From: Syngnathus acus
Taxonomy: Eukaryota > Chordata > Actinopteri > Syngnathiformes > Syngnathidae
Direction of reading: 5' to 3'
Assembly (NCBI RefSeq): GCF_901709675.1
Contig: NC_051098.1
Span: 4,598,000 to 4,661,999 of the forward strand
DNA: 64,000 bases
Part shown: piece after piece, positions 39,789-53,556 of the stretch
Layout: each line of letters starts with the position of its first letter
Position numbering within the stretch: the first letter of the stretch is position 1
Position numbers and translations under genes: made by a program
Notes under the pieces: model-generated
Databases searched by the model: none
The model's input: the letters and a program-made list of their open reading frames with translations, nothing else
Told to the model about the DNA's origin: nothing

Positions 39789-42230
39789 GTCAGCAAGATT
39801 ACTCAAACCGAAGCACTCACTTGTGTTCTCAAAGCAGTAAGTGCTTCTCGTTGGGGTGGTCCTGGTGACTTTCCGATCTACCATTGGTCAAAATTGTTCA
39901 ATGCAATGTCTTGACCCCAACCAAGCTAGATAGTCAGCAAAATGACTCAAACCTAAGCACTCACCTGTGTTCTGAAAGCAGTTAAGTGCTTCTCGTTGGG
40001 GGAGTTGTGTTGGTTTTTCCTTCGACCATTGGTCAAAATTGATCAACGTAATGTCTTGACCCCAACCAAGCAGTAAGTGCTTCTCGTTGGGGTCGTCGTC
40101 CTGGTGACTTTCCAATCTGCCATTGGTCAGAATTGTTCAATGCAATGTCTTGACCCCAACCAAGCTGAATTGTCAGCAAGATTACTCAAACCTAAGCACT
40201 CACCTGTGTTCTGAAAGCAGTAAGTGCTTCTCGTTGGGGTAGTCCTGTTGGTTTTCCTTCTACCCTTGGTCAAAATTGGTCACTTTAATGTCTTGACCTC
40301 AACCAAGTTGAGCATGCTGATATGTCAGCAAGATTACTCAAACCGAAGCACTCCCTTGTGTTCTGAAAGCAGTAAGTGCTTCTCGTTGGGGGTAGTCCTG
40401 GTGACGTTCCAATCTACCTACCATTGGTCAAAATTGCTCAATGCAGTGTCTTGACCCCAACCAAGCTAAATTGTCAGCAAGATTACTCAAACCTAAGCAC
40501 TCACCTGTGTTCTGAAAGCAGTAAGTGCTTCTCGTTGGGGTACTTCTGTTGGTTTTTCCCTTCTACCGTCGGTCAAAAATTTTCAATGCAATGTCTTGAC
40601 CCCAACCAAGCCAAATTGTCAGCAAGATAACTCAAACCTAAGCACTCACTTGTGTTCTGAAATCAGTAAGTGCTTCTCGTTGGGGTAGTCCTGTTGACTT
40701 TCCAATCTACCATTTGTCAAAATTGTCCAATGTAATGTCTTGACCCCAAGCAGGCTAAACTGTCAGCAAGATTACTCAAACCTAAGCATTCACCCGTGCT
40801 CTGAAAGCAGTAAGTGCTTCTTGTTGGGGTAGTCTTGGTGACTTGCCAATCTACCATTGCACAACTAAACAAAAGGCGGAGTTTAGTTTCAATGGCTGAA
40901 ATTTGTATTTAAGAAGATTGCACAACTTCTCTACCGCGAAGAAGTTTGACGTGGCAGGTATGTCCATCAGGGAACTGGTAATGCTCATAGGAAGGAAGAC
41001 CTGCTCTCCAAGTCCGTTGCATTGACCCAACTCGAACACTGGCTTGAATTTGAAAATAGTAAGTGCTACTTGTTGGGGCAGTCAGACAGACAGACATGAT
41101 CGCCATGATTTGTGTCCATTGTGGCACTATGTGGATGTGATCTGGACCATATAGAATGAGGGGGAAAAAAACGGTATTTTAGAAATTCCCAGTTGAGCAT
41201 GCTAAGTTGTCAGCAAGATTACTCAAACCGAAGCACTCACTTGTGTTCTGAAAGCAGTAAGTGCTTCTCGTTTGGGGTAGTCCTGGTGACTTTCCAATCT
41301 ACCATTGGGTAAAATTGTTCAATGTAATGTCTTGACCCCAACCAAGCTAAATTGTCAGCAAGATTACTCAAACCTAAGCATTCACCCGTGTTCTGAAAGC
41401 TTCTCGTTAGGGTAGTTCTTCCTTCTACCACTGGTCACAAATGTTCAATTTAATGTCTTGCCCTCAGCCAAGTTGAGCATGCTAATATGTCAGCAAGATT
41501 ACTCAGACCTAAGCACTCAACTTGTCTTCTGAAAGCAGTAAGTGCTTCTCGTTGGGGTAGTCCTGGTGACTTTCCAATGTACCATTGGTCACAATTGTTC
41601 AATTTAATGTCCTGGATGGTATTTGCTGCTGCTTTGGCATTCCTGAAAAATAGTCACGTAGTCACTTTGTGATGACCTCAAATCGAAACACCGATGTTTT
41701 TCTTTTCACAAGTGCTTCCTTTTGGGGTTGTCTCGGCAGTGAATTTCTCAGAAGACAGCTGAAGGAATGGAGTCAAAAAACAAAAATCCTGCGATCGCGC
41801 GCTTCCCAAATTGTGCACCAAATCCAACACAGCTGTTCCCACTGACAGCTATTGCATGAATTGACAACGATTATAGCCATTCATTAACCGCAATACATTC
41901 CTGACGTCACATCATCCCTTTGACATTTATATGCGTGAAAGGCGGAGTTTAGTTTCAATGGCTGAAATGTGTATTTAAGAAGACTGCACAACTTCTCTAC
42001 CCAAGGAAGCAGGAAGAAGTTTGACGTGGCAGGTCTGGTCCCATCAGGGAACTGGCAAGACCTAATCTCCAAGTCCGTTGCATTGACCCAACTCGAACAC
42101 GTGCTTGAATTTGAAAATAGTAAAGTGCTACTTGTTGGGGCAGTCAGACAGACATGATCGCCATGGTTTGTGTCCACAGTGGCACTATATGGATGTGCCT
42201 TTAGACATTTCCAGGTGAGCAGGCGAATGT
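39789..42230 (+). ncRNA. mir430: Array unit 3 (2,442 bp): 13 seed-bearing copies, 2 promoter blocks
   Basis: Mature 3p starts: H8 39,838; H9 39,983; H10 40,074; H11 40,221; H19 40,373; H20 40,522; H21 40,667; H22 40,811; H23 41,060; H24 41,258; H26 41,539; H27 41,710; H28 42,121. TATTTAAG of blocks C and B at 40,906 and 41,972. H12-H18 and block A are missing: the text passes from the H12 5' side (ATATGTCAGCAAGATTACTC) straight into the H19 5' arm (AAACCGAAGCACTCCC), a deletion of about 1,334 bp between two similar monomers. Confidence 0.9.
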
Positions 42231-45200
42231 GTCAGCAAGATTACTCAAACCGAAGCACTCACTTGTGTTCTCAAAGCAGTAAGTGCTTCTCGTTGGGGTG
42301 GTCCTGGTGACTTTCCGATCTACCATTGGTCAAAATTGTTCAATGCAATGTCTTGACCCCAACCAAGCTAGATAGTCAGCAAAATGACTCAAACCTAAGC
42401 ACTCACCTGTGTTCTGAAAGCAGTTAAGTGCTTCTCGTTGGGGGAGTTGTGTTGGTTTTTCCTTCGACCATTGGTCAAAATTGATCAACGTAATGTCTTG
42501 ACCCCAACCAAGCAGTAAGTGCTTCTCGTTGGGGTCGTCGTCCTGGTGACTTTCCAATCTGCCATTGGTCAGAATTGTTCAATGCAATGTCTTGACCCCA
42601 ACCAAGCTGAATTGTCAGCAAGATTACTCAAACCTAAGCACTCACCTGTGTTCTGAAAGCAGTAAGTGCTTCTCGTTGGGGTAGTCCTGTTGGTTTTCCT
42701 TCTACCCTTGGTCAAAATTGGTCACTTTAATGTCTTGACCTCAACCAAGTTGAGCATGCTGATATGTCAGCAAGATTACTCACTCAACCTAAGCACTCAC
42801 TTGTGTTCTCAAAGCAGTAAGTGCTTCTCGTTGGGGTAGTCCTGGTGACTTTCCAATCTACCTACCATTGGTCAAAATTGTTCAATGCAATGTCTTGACC
42901 CCAACCAAGCTAAATTGTCAGCAAGATTACTCAAGCACTCAACTGGTTTCTGAAAGCTGTAAGTGCTTCTCGTTGGGGCAGTCTTGGTGACTTCCCAAGC
43001 TACCATTGGTCCAAATTCAAGTTCAATGCAATGTCTTGACCCCAACCAAGCTAAATTGTCAGCAAGATTACTCGAACCTAAGCACTCACCTGTGTTCTGA
43101 AAGCGGTAAGTGCTTCTCGTTGGGGTAGTTCTGTTGGTTCTGCCTTCTACCACGATTGTTCAGTTTAATGTCTTGACCTCAACCAAGTTGAGCATGCTAA
43201 TACGTCAGCAAGATTACTCAAACCGAAGCACTCGCTTGTGTTCTGAAAGCAGTAAGTGCTTCTCATTGGGGTAGTCTTTGAACTTTCCAAACTGTCTTTT
43301 CAAAAAGTTGATGATATCAAATCGTGACCATGTCAAATGGAGGCCTTGACGATCTTCCTGTCCCAGAACCTATTCTCGGGAGTTTCAGCATTCCTTTGCA
43401 ATAGCATGACGTTCTTGGTCATTAACACACCCCAAGCAATTGTACTGACTGGGATTTTTACTGCAGTAAGTGCTTTTGTTGGGGTATTGTTGCTGCACAA
43501 ACATCAAGTTCCCGGCCCTTGGGACATGGTGGGAACTCAATTCCTGGATGATTTTTGCTGCTTTTGCATTACTGAAAAATACTCACGTAGTCACTTTGTG
43601 ATGACCTCAAATTGAAACACCAATGTTTTTCTTTTCACAAGTGCTTCCTTTTGGGGTTGTCGCGGCAGTGGATTTCTCAGAAAACAGCTGTTCCCACTGA
43701 TAACGATCGCATGAATTGACAACGATTATAGCCATTCATTAACCCCAATACATTCCTGACGTCACATCATCCCTTTGACATTTAAATGCGTGAAAGGCGG
43801 AGTTCAGTTTCAATGGCTGAAATTTGTATTTAAGAAGACTGCACAACTTCTCCACCCAAGGAAGCAGGAGGAAGTTTGACGTGGCAGGTATGGTCCATCA
43901 GGGAACTGGCAATGCTCATAAGAAGGCAGACCTGCACTCCGAGTCCGTTGCATTGACCCAACTCGAACACTTGCTTGAATTTGGAAATAGTAAGTGCTGC
44001 TTGTTGGGGCAGTCAGACAGACATGATCGCCATGATTCGTGTCCATAGTGGCACTGTATGGATGTGCCTTTAGAAATTTCCAGGTGAGCATGCTAATATG
44101 TCAGCAAGATTACTCAAACCGAAGCACTCCCTTGTGTTCTGAAAGCAGTAAGTGCTTCTCGTTGGGGGTAGTCCTGGTGACGTTCCAATCTACCTACCAT
44201 TGGTCAAAATTGCTCAATGCAGTGTCTTGACCCCAACCAAGCTAAATTGTCAGCAAGATTACTCAAACCTAAGCACTCACTTGTGTTCTGAAAGCAGTAA
44301 GTGCTTCTCGTTGGGGTACTTCTGTTGGTTTTTCCCTTCTACCGTCGGTCAAAAATTTTCAATGCAATGTCTTGACCCCAACCAAGCCAAATTGTCAGCA
44401 AGATTACTCAAACCTAAGCACTCACTTGTGTTCTGAAATCAGTAAGTGCTTCTCGTTGGGGTAGTCCTGTTGACTTTCCAATCTACCATTTGTCAAAATT
44501 GTCCAATGTAATGTCTTGACCCCAAGCAGGCTAAACTGTCAGCAAGATTACTCAAACCTAAGCATTCACCCGTGCTCTGAAAGCAGTAAGTGCTTCTTGT
44601 TGGGGTAGTCTTGGTGACTTGCCAATCTACCATTGCACAACTAAACAAAAGGCGGAGTTTAGTTTCAATGGCTGAAATTTGTATTTAAGAAGATTGCACA
44701 ACTTCTCTACCGCGAAGAAGTTTGACGTGGCAGGTATGTCCATCAGGGAACTGGTAATGCTCATAGGAAGGAAGACCTGCTCTCCAAGTCCGTTGCATTG
44801 ACCCAACTCGAACACTGGCTTGAATTTGAAAATAGTAAGTGCTACTTGTTGGGGCAGTCAGACAGACAGACATGATCGCCATGATTTGTGTCCATTGTGG
44901 CACTATGTGGATGTGATCTGGACCATATAGAATGAGGGGGAAAAAACGGTATTTTAGAAATTCCCAGTTGAGCATGCTAAATTGTCAGCAAGATTACTCA
45001 AACCGAAGCACTCACTTGTGTTCTGAAAGCAGTAAGTGCTTCTCGTTGGGGGTAGTCCTGGTGACTTTCCAATCTACCATTGGGTAAAATTGTTCAATGT
45101 AATGTCTTGACCCCAACCAAGCTAAATTGTCAGCAAGATTACTCAAACCTAAGCATTCACCCGTGTTCTGAAAGCTTCTCGTTAGGGTAGTTCTTCCCTT

Positions 45201-46006
45201 CTACCACTGGTCACAAATGTTCAATTTAATGTCTTGCCCTCAGCCAAGTTGAGCATGCTAATATGTCAGCAAGATTACTCAGACCTAAGCACTCAACTTG
45301 TCTTCTGAAAGCAGTAAGTGCTTCTCGTTGGGGTAGTCCTGGTGACTTTCCAATGTACCATTGGTCACAATTGTTCAATTTAATGTCCTGGATGGTATTT
45401 GCTGCTGCTTTGGCATTCCTGAAAAATAGTCACGTAGTCACTTTGTGATGACCTCAAATCGAAACACCGATGTTTTTCTTTTCACAAGTGCTTCCTTTTG
45501 GGGTTGTCTCGGCAGTGAATTTCTCAGAAGACAGCTGAAGGAATGGGGTCAAAAAACAAAAATCCTGCGATCGCGCGCTTCCCAAATTGTGCACCAAATC
45601 CAACACAGCTGTTCCCACTGACAGCTATTGCATGAATTGACAACGATTATAGCCATTCATTAACCGCAATACATTCCTGACGTCACATCATCCCTTTGAC
45701 ATTTATATGCGTGAAAGGCGGAGTTTAGTTTCAATGGCTGAAATGTGTATTTAAGAAGACTGCACAACTTCTCTACCCAAGGAAGCAGGAAGAAGTTTGA
45801 CGTGGCAGGTCTGGTCCCATCAGGGAACTGGCAAGACCTAATCTCCAAGTCCGTTGCATTGACCCAACTCGAACACGTGCTTGAATTTGAAAATAGTAAA
45901 GTGCTACTTGTTGGGGCAGTCAGACAGACATGATCGCCATGGTTTGTGTCCACAGTGGCACTATATGGATGTGCCTTTAGACATTTCCAGGTGAGCAGGC
46001 GAATGT
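42231..46006 (+). ncRNA. mir430: Array unit 4 (3,776 bp): 20 seed-bearing copies, 3 promoter blocks
   Basis: Mature 3p starts: H8 42,280; H9 42,425; H10 42,516; H11 42,663; H12 42,818; H13 42,960; H14 43,107; H15 43,253; H16 43,467; H17 43,639; H18 43,991; H19 44,149; H20 44,298; H21 44,443; H22 44,587; H23 44,836; H24 45,033; H26 45,315; H27 45,486; H28 45,897. TATTTAAG of blocks A, C and B at 43,827, 44,682 and 45,748. H20 has CACTTGTG in the loop side (shared with unit 6), and H24 ends CGTTGGGGGTAG. Confidence 0.9.
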
Positions 46007-49000
46007 GTCAGCAAGATTACTCAAACCGAAGCACTCACTTGTGTTCTCAAAGCAGTAAGTGCTTCTCGTTGGGGTGGTCCTGGTGACTTTCCGATCTACC
46101 ATTGGTCAAAATTGTTCAATGCAATGTCTTGACCCCAACCAAGCTAAATAGTCAGCAAAATGACTCAAACCTAAGCACTCACCTGTGTTCTGAAAGCAGT
46201 TAAGTGCTTCTCGTTGGGGGAGTTGTGTTGGTTTTTCCTTCGACCATTGGTCAAAATTGATCAACGTAATGTCTTGACCCCAACCAAGCAGTAAGTGCTT
46301 CTCGTTGGGGTCGTCGTCCTGGTGACTTTCCAATCTGCCATTGGTCAGAATTGTTCAATGCAATGTCTTGACCCCAACCAAGCTGAATTGTCAGCAAGAT
46401 TACTCAAACCTAAGCACTCACCTGTGTTCTGAAAGCAGTAAGTGCTTCTCGTTGGGGTAGTCCTGTTGGTTTTCCTTCTACCCTTGGTCAAAATTGGTCA
46501 CTTTATTGTCTTGACCTCAACCAAGTTGAGCATGCTGATATGTCAGCAAGATTACTCACTCAACCTAAGCACTCACTTGTGTTCTCAAAGCAGTAAGTGC
46601 TTCTCGTTGGGGTAGTCCTGGTGACTTTCCAATCTACCTACCATTGGTCAAAATTGTTCAATGCAATGTCTTGACCCCAACCAAGCTAAATTGTCAGCAA
46701 GATTACTCAAGCACTCAACTGGTTTCTGAAAGCTGTAAGTGCTTCTCGTTGGGGCAGTCTTGGTGACTTCCCAAGCTACCATTGGTCCAAATTCAAGTTC
46801 AATGCAATGTCTTGACCCCAACCAAGCTAAATTGTCAGCAAGATTACTCGAACCTAAGCACTCACCTGTGTTCTGAAAGCGGTAAGTGCTTCTCGTTGGG
46901 GTAGTTCTGTTGGTTCTGCCTTCTACCACGATTGTTCAGTTTAATGTCTTGACCTCAACCAAGTTGAGCATGCTAATACGTCAGCAAGATTACTCAAACC
47001 GAAGCACTCGCTTGTGTTCTGAAAGCAGTAAGTGCTTCTCATTGGGGTAGTCTTTGAACTTTCCAAACTGTCTTTTCAAAAAGTTGATGATATCAAATCG
47101 TGACCATGTCAAATGGAGGCCTTGACGATCTTCCTGTCCCAGAACCTATTCTCGGGAGTTTCAGCATTCCTTTGCAATAGCATGACGTTCTTGGTCATTA
47201 ACACACCCCAAGCAATTGTACTGACTGGGATTTTTACTGCAGTAAGTGCTTTTGTTGGGGTATTGTTGCTGCACAAACATCAAGTTCCCGGCCCTTGGGA
47301 CATGGTGGGAACTCAATTCCTGGATGATTTTTGCTGCTTTTGCATTACTGAAAAATACTCACGTAGTCACTTTGTGATGACCTCAAATTGAAACACCAAT
47401 GTTTTTCTTTTCACAAGTGCTTCCTTTTGGGGTTGTCGCGGCAGTGGATTTCTCAGAAAACAGCTGTTCCCACTGATAACGATCGCATGAATTGACAACG
47501 ATTATAGCCATTCATTAACCCCAATACATTCCTGACGTCACATCATCCCTTTGACATTTAAATGCGTGAAAGGCGGAGTTCAGTTTCAATGGCTGAAATT
47601 TGTATTTAAGAAGACTGCACAACTTCTCCACCCAAGGAAGCAGGAGGAAGTTTGACGTGGCAGGTATGGTCCATCAGGGAACTGGCAATGCTCATAAGAA
47701 GGCAGACCTGCACTCCGAGTCCGTTGCATTGACCCAACTCGAACACTTGCTTGAATTTGGAAATAGTAAGTGCTGCTTGTTGGGGCAGTCAGACAGACAT
47801 GATCGCCATGATTCGTGTCCATAGTGGCACTGTATGGATGTGCCTTTAGAAATTTCCAGGTGAGCATGCTAATATGTCAGCAAGATTACTCAAACCGAAG
47901 CACTCCCTTGTGTTCTGAAAGCAGTAAGTGCTTCTCGTTGGGGGTAGTCCTGGTGACGTTCCAATCTACCTACCATTGGTCAAAATTGCTCAATGCAGTG
48001 TCTTGACCCCAACCAAGCTAAATTGTCAGCAAGATTACTCAAACCTAAGCACTCACCTGTGTTCTGAAAGCAGTAAGTGCTTCTCGTTGGGGTACTTCTG
48101 TTGGTTTTTCCCTTCTACCGTCGGTCAAAAATTTTCAATGCAATGTCTTGACCCCAACCAAGCCAAATTGTCAGCAAGATTACTCAAACCTAAGCACTCA
48201 CTTGTGTTCTGAAATCAGTAAGTGCTTCTCGTTGGGGTAGTCCTGTTGACTTTCCAATCTACCATTTGTCAAAATTGTCCAATGTAATGTCTTGACCCCA
48301 AGCAGGCTAAACTGTCAGCAAGATTACTCAAACCTAAGCATTCACCCGTGCTCTGAAAGCAGTAAGTGCTTCTTGTTGGGGTAGTCTTGGTGACTTGCCA
48401 ATCTACCATTGCACAACTAAACAAAAGGCGGAGTTTAGTTTCAATGGCTGAAATTTGTATTTAAGAAGATTGCACAACTTCTCTACCGCGAAGAAGTTTG
48501 ACGTGGCAGGTATGTCCATCAGGGAACTGGTAATGCTCATAGGAAGGAAGACCTGCTCTCCAAGTCCGTTGCATTGACCCAACTCGAACACTGGCTTGAA
48601 TTTGAAAATAGTAAGTGCTACTTGTTGGGGCAGTCAGACAGACAGACATGATCGCCATGATTTGTGTCCATTGTGGCACTATGTGGATGTGATCTGGACC
48701 ATATAGAATGAGGGGGAAAAAACGGTATTTTAGAAATTCCCAGTTGAGCATGCTAAGTTGTCAGCAAGATTACTCAAACCGAAGCACTCACTTGTGTTCT
48801 GAAAGCAGTAAGTGCTTCTCGTTGGGGGTAGTCCTGGTGACTTTCCAATCTACCATTGGGTAAAATTGTTCAATGTAATGTCTTGACCCCAACCAAGCTA
48901 AATTGTCAGCAAGATTACTCAAACCTAAGCATTCACCCGTGTTCTGAAAGCTTCTCGTTAGGGTAGTTCTTCCTTCTACCACTGGTCACAAATGTTCAAT

Positions 49001-49781
49001 TTAATGTCTTGCCCTCAGCCAAGTTGAGCATGCTAATATGTCAGCAAGATTACTCAGACCTAAGCACTCAACTTGTCTTCTGAAAGCAGTAAGTGCTTCT
49101 CGTTGGGGTAGTCCTGGTGACTTTCCAATGTACCATTGGTCACAATTGTTCAATTTAATGTCCTGGATGGTATTTGCTGCTGCTTTGGCATTCCTGAAAA
49201 ATAGTCACGTAGTCACTTTGTGATGACCTCAAATCGAAACACCGATGTTTTTCTTTTCACAAGTGCTTCCTTTTGGGGTTGTCTCGGCAGTGAATTTCTC
49301 AGAAGACAGCTGAAGGAATGGGGTCAAAAAACAAAAATCCTGCGATCGCGCGCTTCCCAAATTGTGCACCAAATCCAACACAGCTGTTCCCACTGACAGC
49401 TATTGCATGAATTGACAACGATTATAGCCATTCATTAACCGCAATACATTCCTGACGTCACATCATCCCTTTGACATTTATATGCGTGAAAGGCGGAGTT
49501 TAGTTTCAATGGCTGAAATGTGTATTTAAGAAGACTGCACAACTTCTCTACCCAAGGAAGCAGGAAGAAGTTTGACGTGGCAGGTCTGGTCCCATCAGGG
49601 AACTGGCAAGACCTAATCTCCAAGTCCGTTGCATTGACCCAACTCGAACACGTGCTTGAATTTGAAAATAGTAAAGTGCTACTTGTTGGGGCAGTCAGAC
49701 AGACATGATCGCCATGGTTTGTGTCCACAGTGGCACTATATGGATGTGCCTTTAGACATTTCCAGGTGAGCAGGCGAATGT
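46007..49781 (+). ncRNA. mir430: Array unit 5 (3,775 bp): 20 seed-bearing copies, 3 promoter blocks
   Basis: Mature 3p starts: H8 46,056; H9 46,201; H10 46,292; H11 46,439; H12 46,594; H13 46,736; H14 46,883; H15 47,029; H16 47,243; H17 47,415; H18 47,767; H19 47,925; H20 48,074; H21 48,219; H22 48,363; H23 48,612; H24 48,809; H26 49,090; H27 49,261; H28 49,672. TATTTAAG of blocks A, C and B at 47,603, 48,458 and 49,523. Shares the TTTATTGTC variant between H11 and H12 with units 6 and 7. Confidence 0.9.
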
Positions 49782-52700
49782 GTCAGCAAGATTACTCAAA
49801 CCGAAGCACTCACTTGTGTTCTCAAAGCAGTAAGTGCTTCTCGTTGGGGTGGTCCTGGTGACTTTCCGATCTACCATTGGTCAAAATTGTTCAATGCAAT
49901 GTCTTGACCCCAACCAAGCTAAATAGTCAGCAAAATGACTCAAACCTAAGCACTCACCTGTGTTCTGAAAGCAGTTAAGTGCTTCTCGTTGGGGGAGTTG
50001 TGTTGGTTTTTCCTTCGACCATTGGTCAAAATTGATCAACGTAATGTCTTGACCCCAACCAAGCAGTAAGTGCTTCTCGTTGGGGTCGTCGTCCTGGTGA
50101 CTTTCCAATCTGCCATTGGTCAGAATTGTTCAATGCAATGTCTTGACCCCAACCAAGCTGAATTGTCAGCAAGATTACTCAAACCTAAGCACTCACCTGT
50201 GTTCTGAAAGCAGTAAGTGCTTCTCGTTGGGGTAGTCCTGTTGGTTTTCCTTCTACCCTTGGTCAAAATTGGTCACTTTATTGTCTTGACCTCAACCAAG
50301 TTGAGCATGCTGATATGTCAGCAAGATTACTCACTCAACCTAAGCACTCACTTGTGTTCTCAAAGCAGTAAGTGCTTCTCGTTGGGGTAGTCCTGGTGAC
50401 TTTCCAATCTACCTACCATTGGTCAAAATTGTTCAATGCAATGTCTTGACCCCAACCAAGCTAAATTGTCAGCAAGATTACTCAAGCACTCAACTGGTTT
50501 CTGAAAGCTGTAAGTGCTTCTCGTTGGGGCAGTCTTGGTGACTTCCCAAGCTACCATTGGTCCAAATTCAAGTTCAATGCAATGTCTTGACCCCAACCAA
50601 GCTAAATTGTCAGCAAGATTACTCGAACCTAAGCACTCACCTGTGTTCTGAAAGCGGTAAGTGCTTCTCGTTGGGGTAGTTCTGTTGGTTCTGCCTTCTA
50701 CCACGATTGTTCAGTTTAATGTCTTGACCTCAACCAAGTTGAGCATGCTAATACGTCAGCAAGATTACTCAAACCGAAGCACTCGCTTGTGTTCTGAAAG
50801 CAGTAAGTGCTTCTCATTGGGGTAGTCTTTGAACTTTCCAAACTGTCTTTTCAAAAAGTTGATGATATCAAATCGTGACCATGTCAAATGGAGGCCTTGA
50901 CGATCTTCCTGTCCCAGAACCTATTCTCGGGAGTTTCAGCATTCCTTTGCAATAGCATGACGTTCTTGGTCATTAACACACCCCAAGCAATTGTACTGAC
51001 TGGGATTTTTACTGCAGTAAGTGCTTTTGTTGGGGTATTGTTGCTGCACAAACATCAAGTTCCCGGCCCTTGGGACATGGTGGGAACTCAATTCCTGGAT
51101 GATTTTTGCTGCTTTTGCATTACTGAAAAATACTCACGTAGTCACTTTGTGATGACCTCAAATTGAAACACCAATGTTTTTCTTTTCACAAGTGCTTCCT
51201 TTTGGGGTTGTCGCGGCAGTGGATTTCTCAGAAAACAGCTGTTCCCACTGATAACGATCGCATGAATTGACAACGATTATAGCCATTCATTAACCCCAAT
51301 ACATTCCTGACGTCACATCATCCCTTTGACATTTAAATGCGTGAAAGGCGGAGTTCAGTTTCAATGGCTGAAATTTGTATTTAAGAAGACTGCACAACTT
51401 CTCCACCCAAGGAAGCAGGAGGAAGTTTGACGTGGCAGGTATGGTCCATCAGGGAACTGGCAATGCTCATAAGAAGGCAGACCTGCACTCCGAGTCCGTT
51501 GCATTGACCCAACTCGAACACTTGCTTGAATTTGGAAATAGTAAGTGCTGCTTGTTGGGGCAGTCAGACAGACATGATCGCCATGATTCGTGTCCATAGT
51601 GGCACTGTATGGATGTGCCTTTAGAAATTTCCAGGTGAGCATGCTAATATGTCAGCAAGATTACTCAAACCGAAGCACTCCCTTGTGTTCTGAAAGCAGT
51701 AAGTGCTTCTCGTTGGGGGTAGTCCTGGTGACGTTCCAATCTACCTACCATTGGTCAAAATTGCTCAATGCAGTGTCTTGACCCCAACCAAGCTAAATTG
51801 TCAGCAAGATTACTCAAACCTAAGCACTCACTTGTGTTCTGAAAGCAGTAAGTGCTTCTCGTTGGGGTACTTCTGTTGGTTTTTCCCTTCTACCGTCGGT
51901 CAAAAATTTTCAATGCAATGTCTTGACCCCAACCAAGCCAAATTGTCAGCAAGATTACTCAAACCTAAGCACTCACTTGTGTTCTGAAATCAGTAAGTGC
52001 TTCTCGTTGGGGTAGTCCTGTTGACTTTCCAATCTACCATTTGTCAAAATTGTCCAATGTAATGTCTTGACCCCAAGCAGGCTAAACTGTCAGCAAGATT
52101 ACTCAAACCTAAGCATTCACCCGTGCTCTGAAAGCAGTAAGTGCTTCTTGTTGGGGTAGTCTTGGTGACTTGCCAATCTACCATTGCACAACTAAACAAA
52201 AGGCGGAGTTTAGTTTCAATGGCTGAAATTTGTATTTAAGAAGATTGCACAACTTCTCTACCGCGAAGAAGTTTGACGTGGCAGGTATGTCCATCAGGGA
52301 ACTGGTAATGCTCATAGGAAGGAAGACCTGCTCTCCAAGTCCGTTGCATTGACCCAACTCGAACACTGGCTTGAATTTGAAAATAGTAAGTGCTACTTGT
52401 TGGGGCAGTCAGACAGACAGACATGATCGCCATGATTTGTGTCCATTGTGGCACTATGTGGATGTGATCTGGACCATATAGAATGAGGGGGAAAAAACGG
52501 TATTTTAGAAATTCCCAGTTGAGCATGCTAAGTTGTCAGCAAGATTACTCAAACCGAAGCACTCACTTGTGTTCTGAAAGCAGTAAGTGCTTCTCGTTGG
52601 GGGTAGTCCTGGTGACTTTCCAATCTACCATTGGGTAAAATTGTTCAATGTAATGTCTTGACCCCAACCAAGCTAAATTGTCAGCAAGATTACTCAAACC

Positions 52701-53556
52701 TAAGCATTCACCCGTGTTCTGAAAGCTTCTCGTTAGGGTAGTTCTTCCTTCTACCACTGGTCACAAATGTTCAATTTAATGTCTTGCCCTCAGCCAAGTT
52801 GAGCATGCTAATATGTCAGCAAGATTACTCAGACCTAAGCACTCAACTTGTCTTCTGAAAGCAGTAAGTGCTTCTCGTTGGGGTAGTCCTGGTGACTTTC
52901 CAATGTACCATTGGTCACAATTGTTCAATTTAATGTCCTGGATGGTATTTGCTGCTGCTTTGGCATTCCTGAAAAATAGTCACGTAGTCACTTTGTGATG
53001 ACCTCAAATCGAAACACCGATGTTTTTCTTTTCACAAGTGCTTCCTTTTGGGGTTGTCTCGGCAGTGAATTTCTCAGAAGACAGCTGAAGGAATGGGGTC
53101 AAAAAACAAAAATCCTGCGATCGCGCGCTTCCCAAATTGTGCACCAAATCCAACACAGCTGTTCCCACTGACAGCTATTGCATGAATTGACAACGATTAT
53201 AGCCATTCATTAACCGCAATACATTCCTGACGTCACATCATCCCTTTGACATTTATATGCGTGAAAGGCGGAGTTTAGTTTCAATGGCTGAAATGTGTAT
53301 TTAAGAAGACTGCACAACTTCTCTACCCAAGGAAGCAGGAAGAAGTTTGACGTGGCAGGTCTGGTCCCATCAGGGAACTGGCAAGACCTAATCTCCAAGT
53401 CCGTTGCATTGACCCAACTCGAACACGTGCTTGAATTTGAAAATAGTAAAGTGCTACTTGTTGGGGCAGTCAGACAGACATGATCGCCATGGTTTGTGTC
53501 CACAGTGGCACTATATGGATGTGCCTTTAGACATTTCCAGGTGAGCAGGCGAATGT
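49782..53556 (+). ncRNA. mir430: Array unit 6 (3,775 bp): 20 seed-bearing copies, 3 promoter blocks
   Basis: Mature 3p starts: H8 49,831; H9 49,976; H10 50,067; H11 50,214; H12 50,369; H13 50,511; H14 50,658; H15 50,804; H16 51,018; H17 51,190; H18 51,542; H19 51,700; H20 51,849; H21 51,994; H22 52,138; H23 52,387; H24 52,584; H26 52,865; H27 53,036; H28 53,447. TATTTAAG of blocks A, C and B at 51,378, 52,233 and 53,298. Confidence 0.9.
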
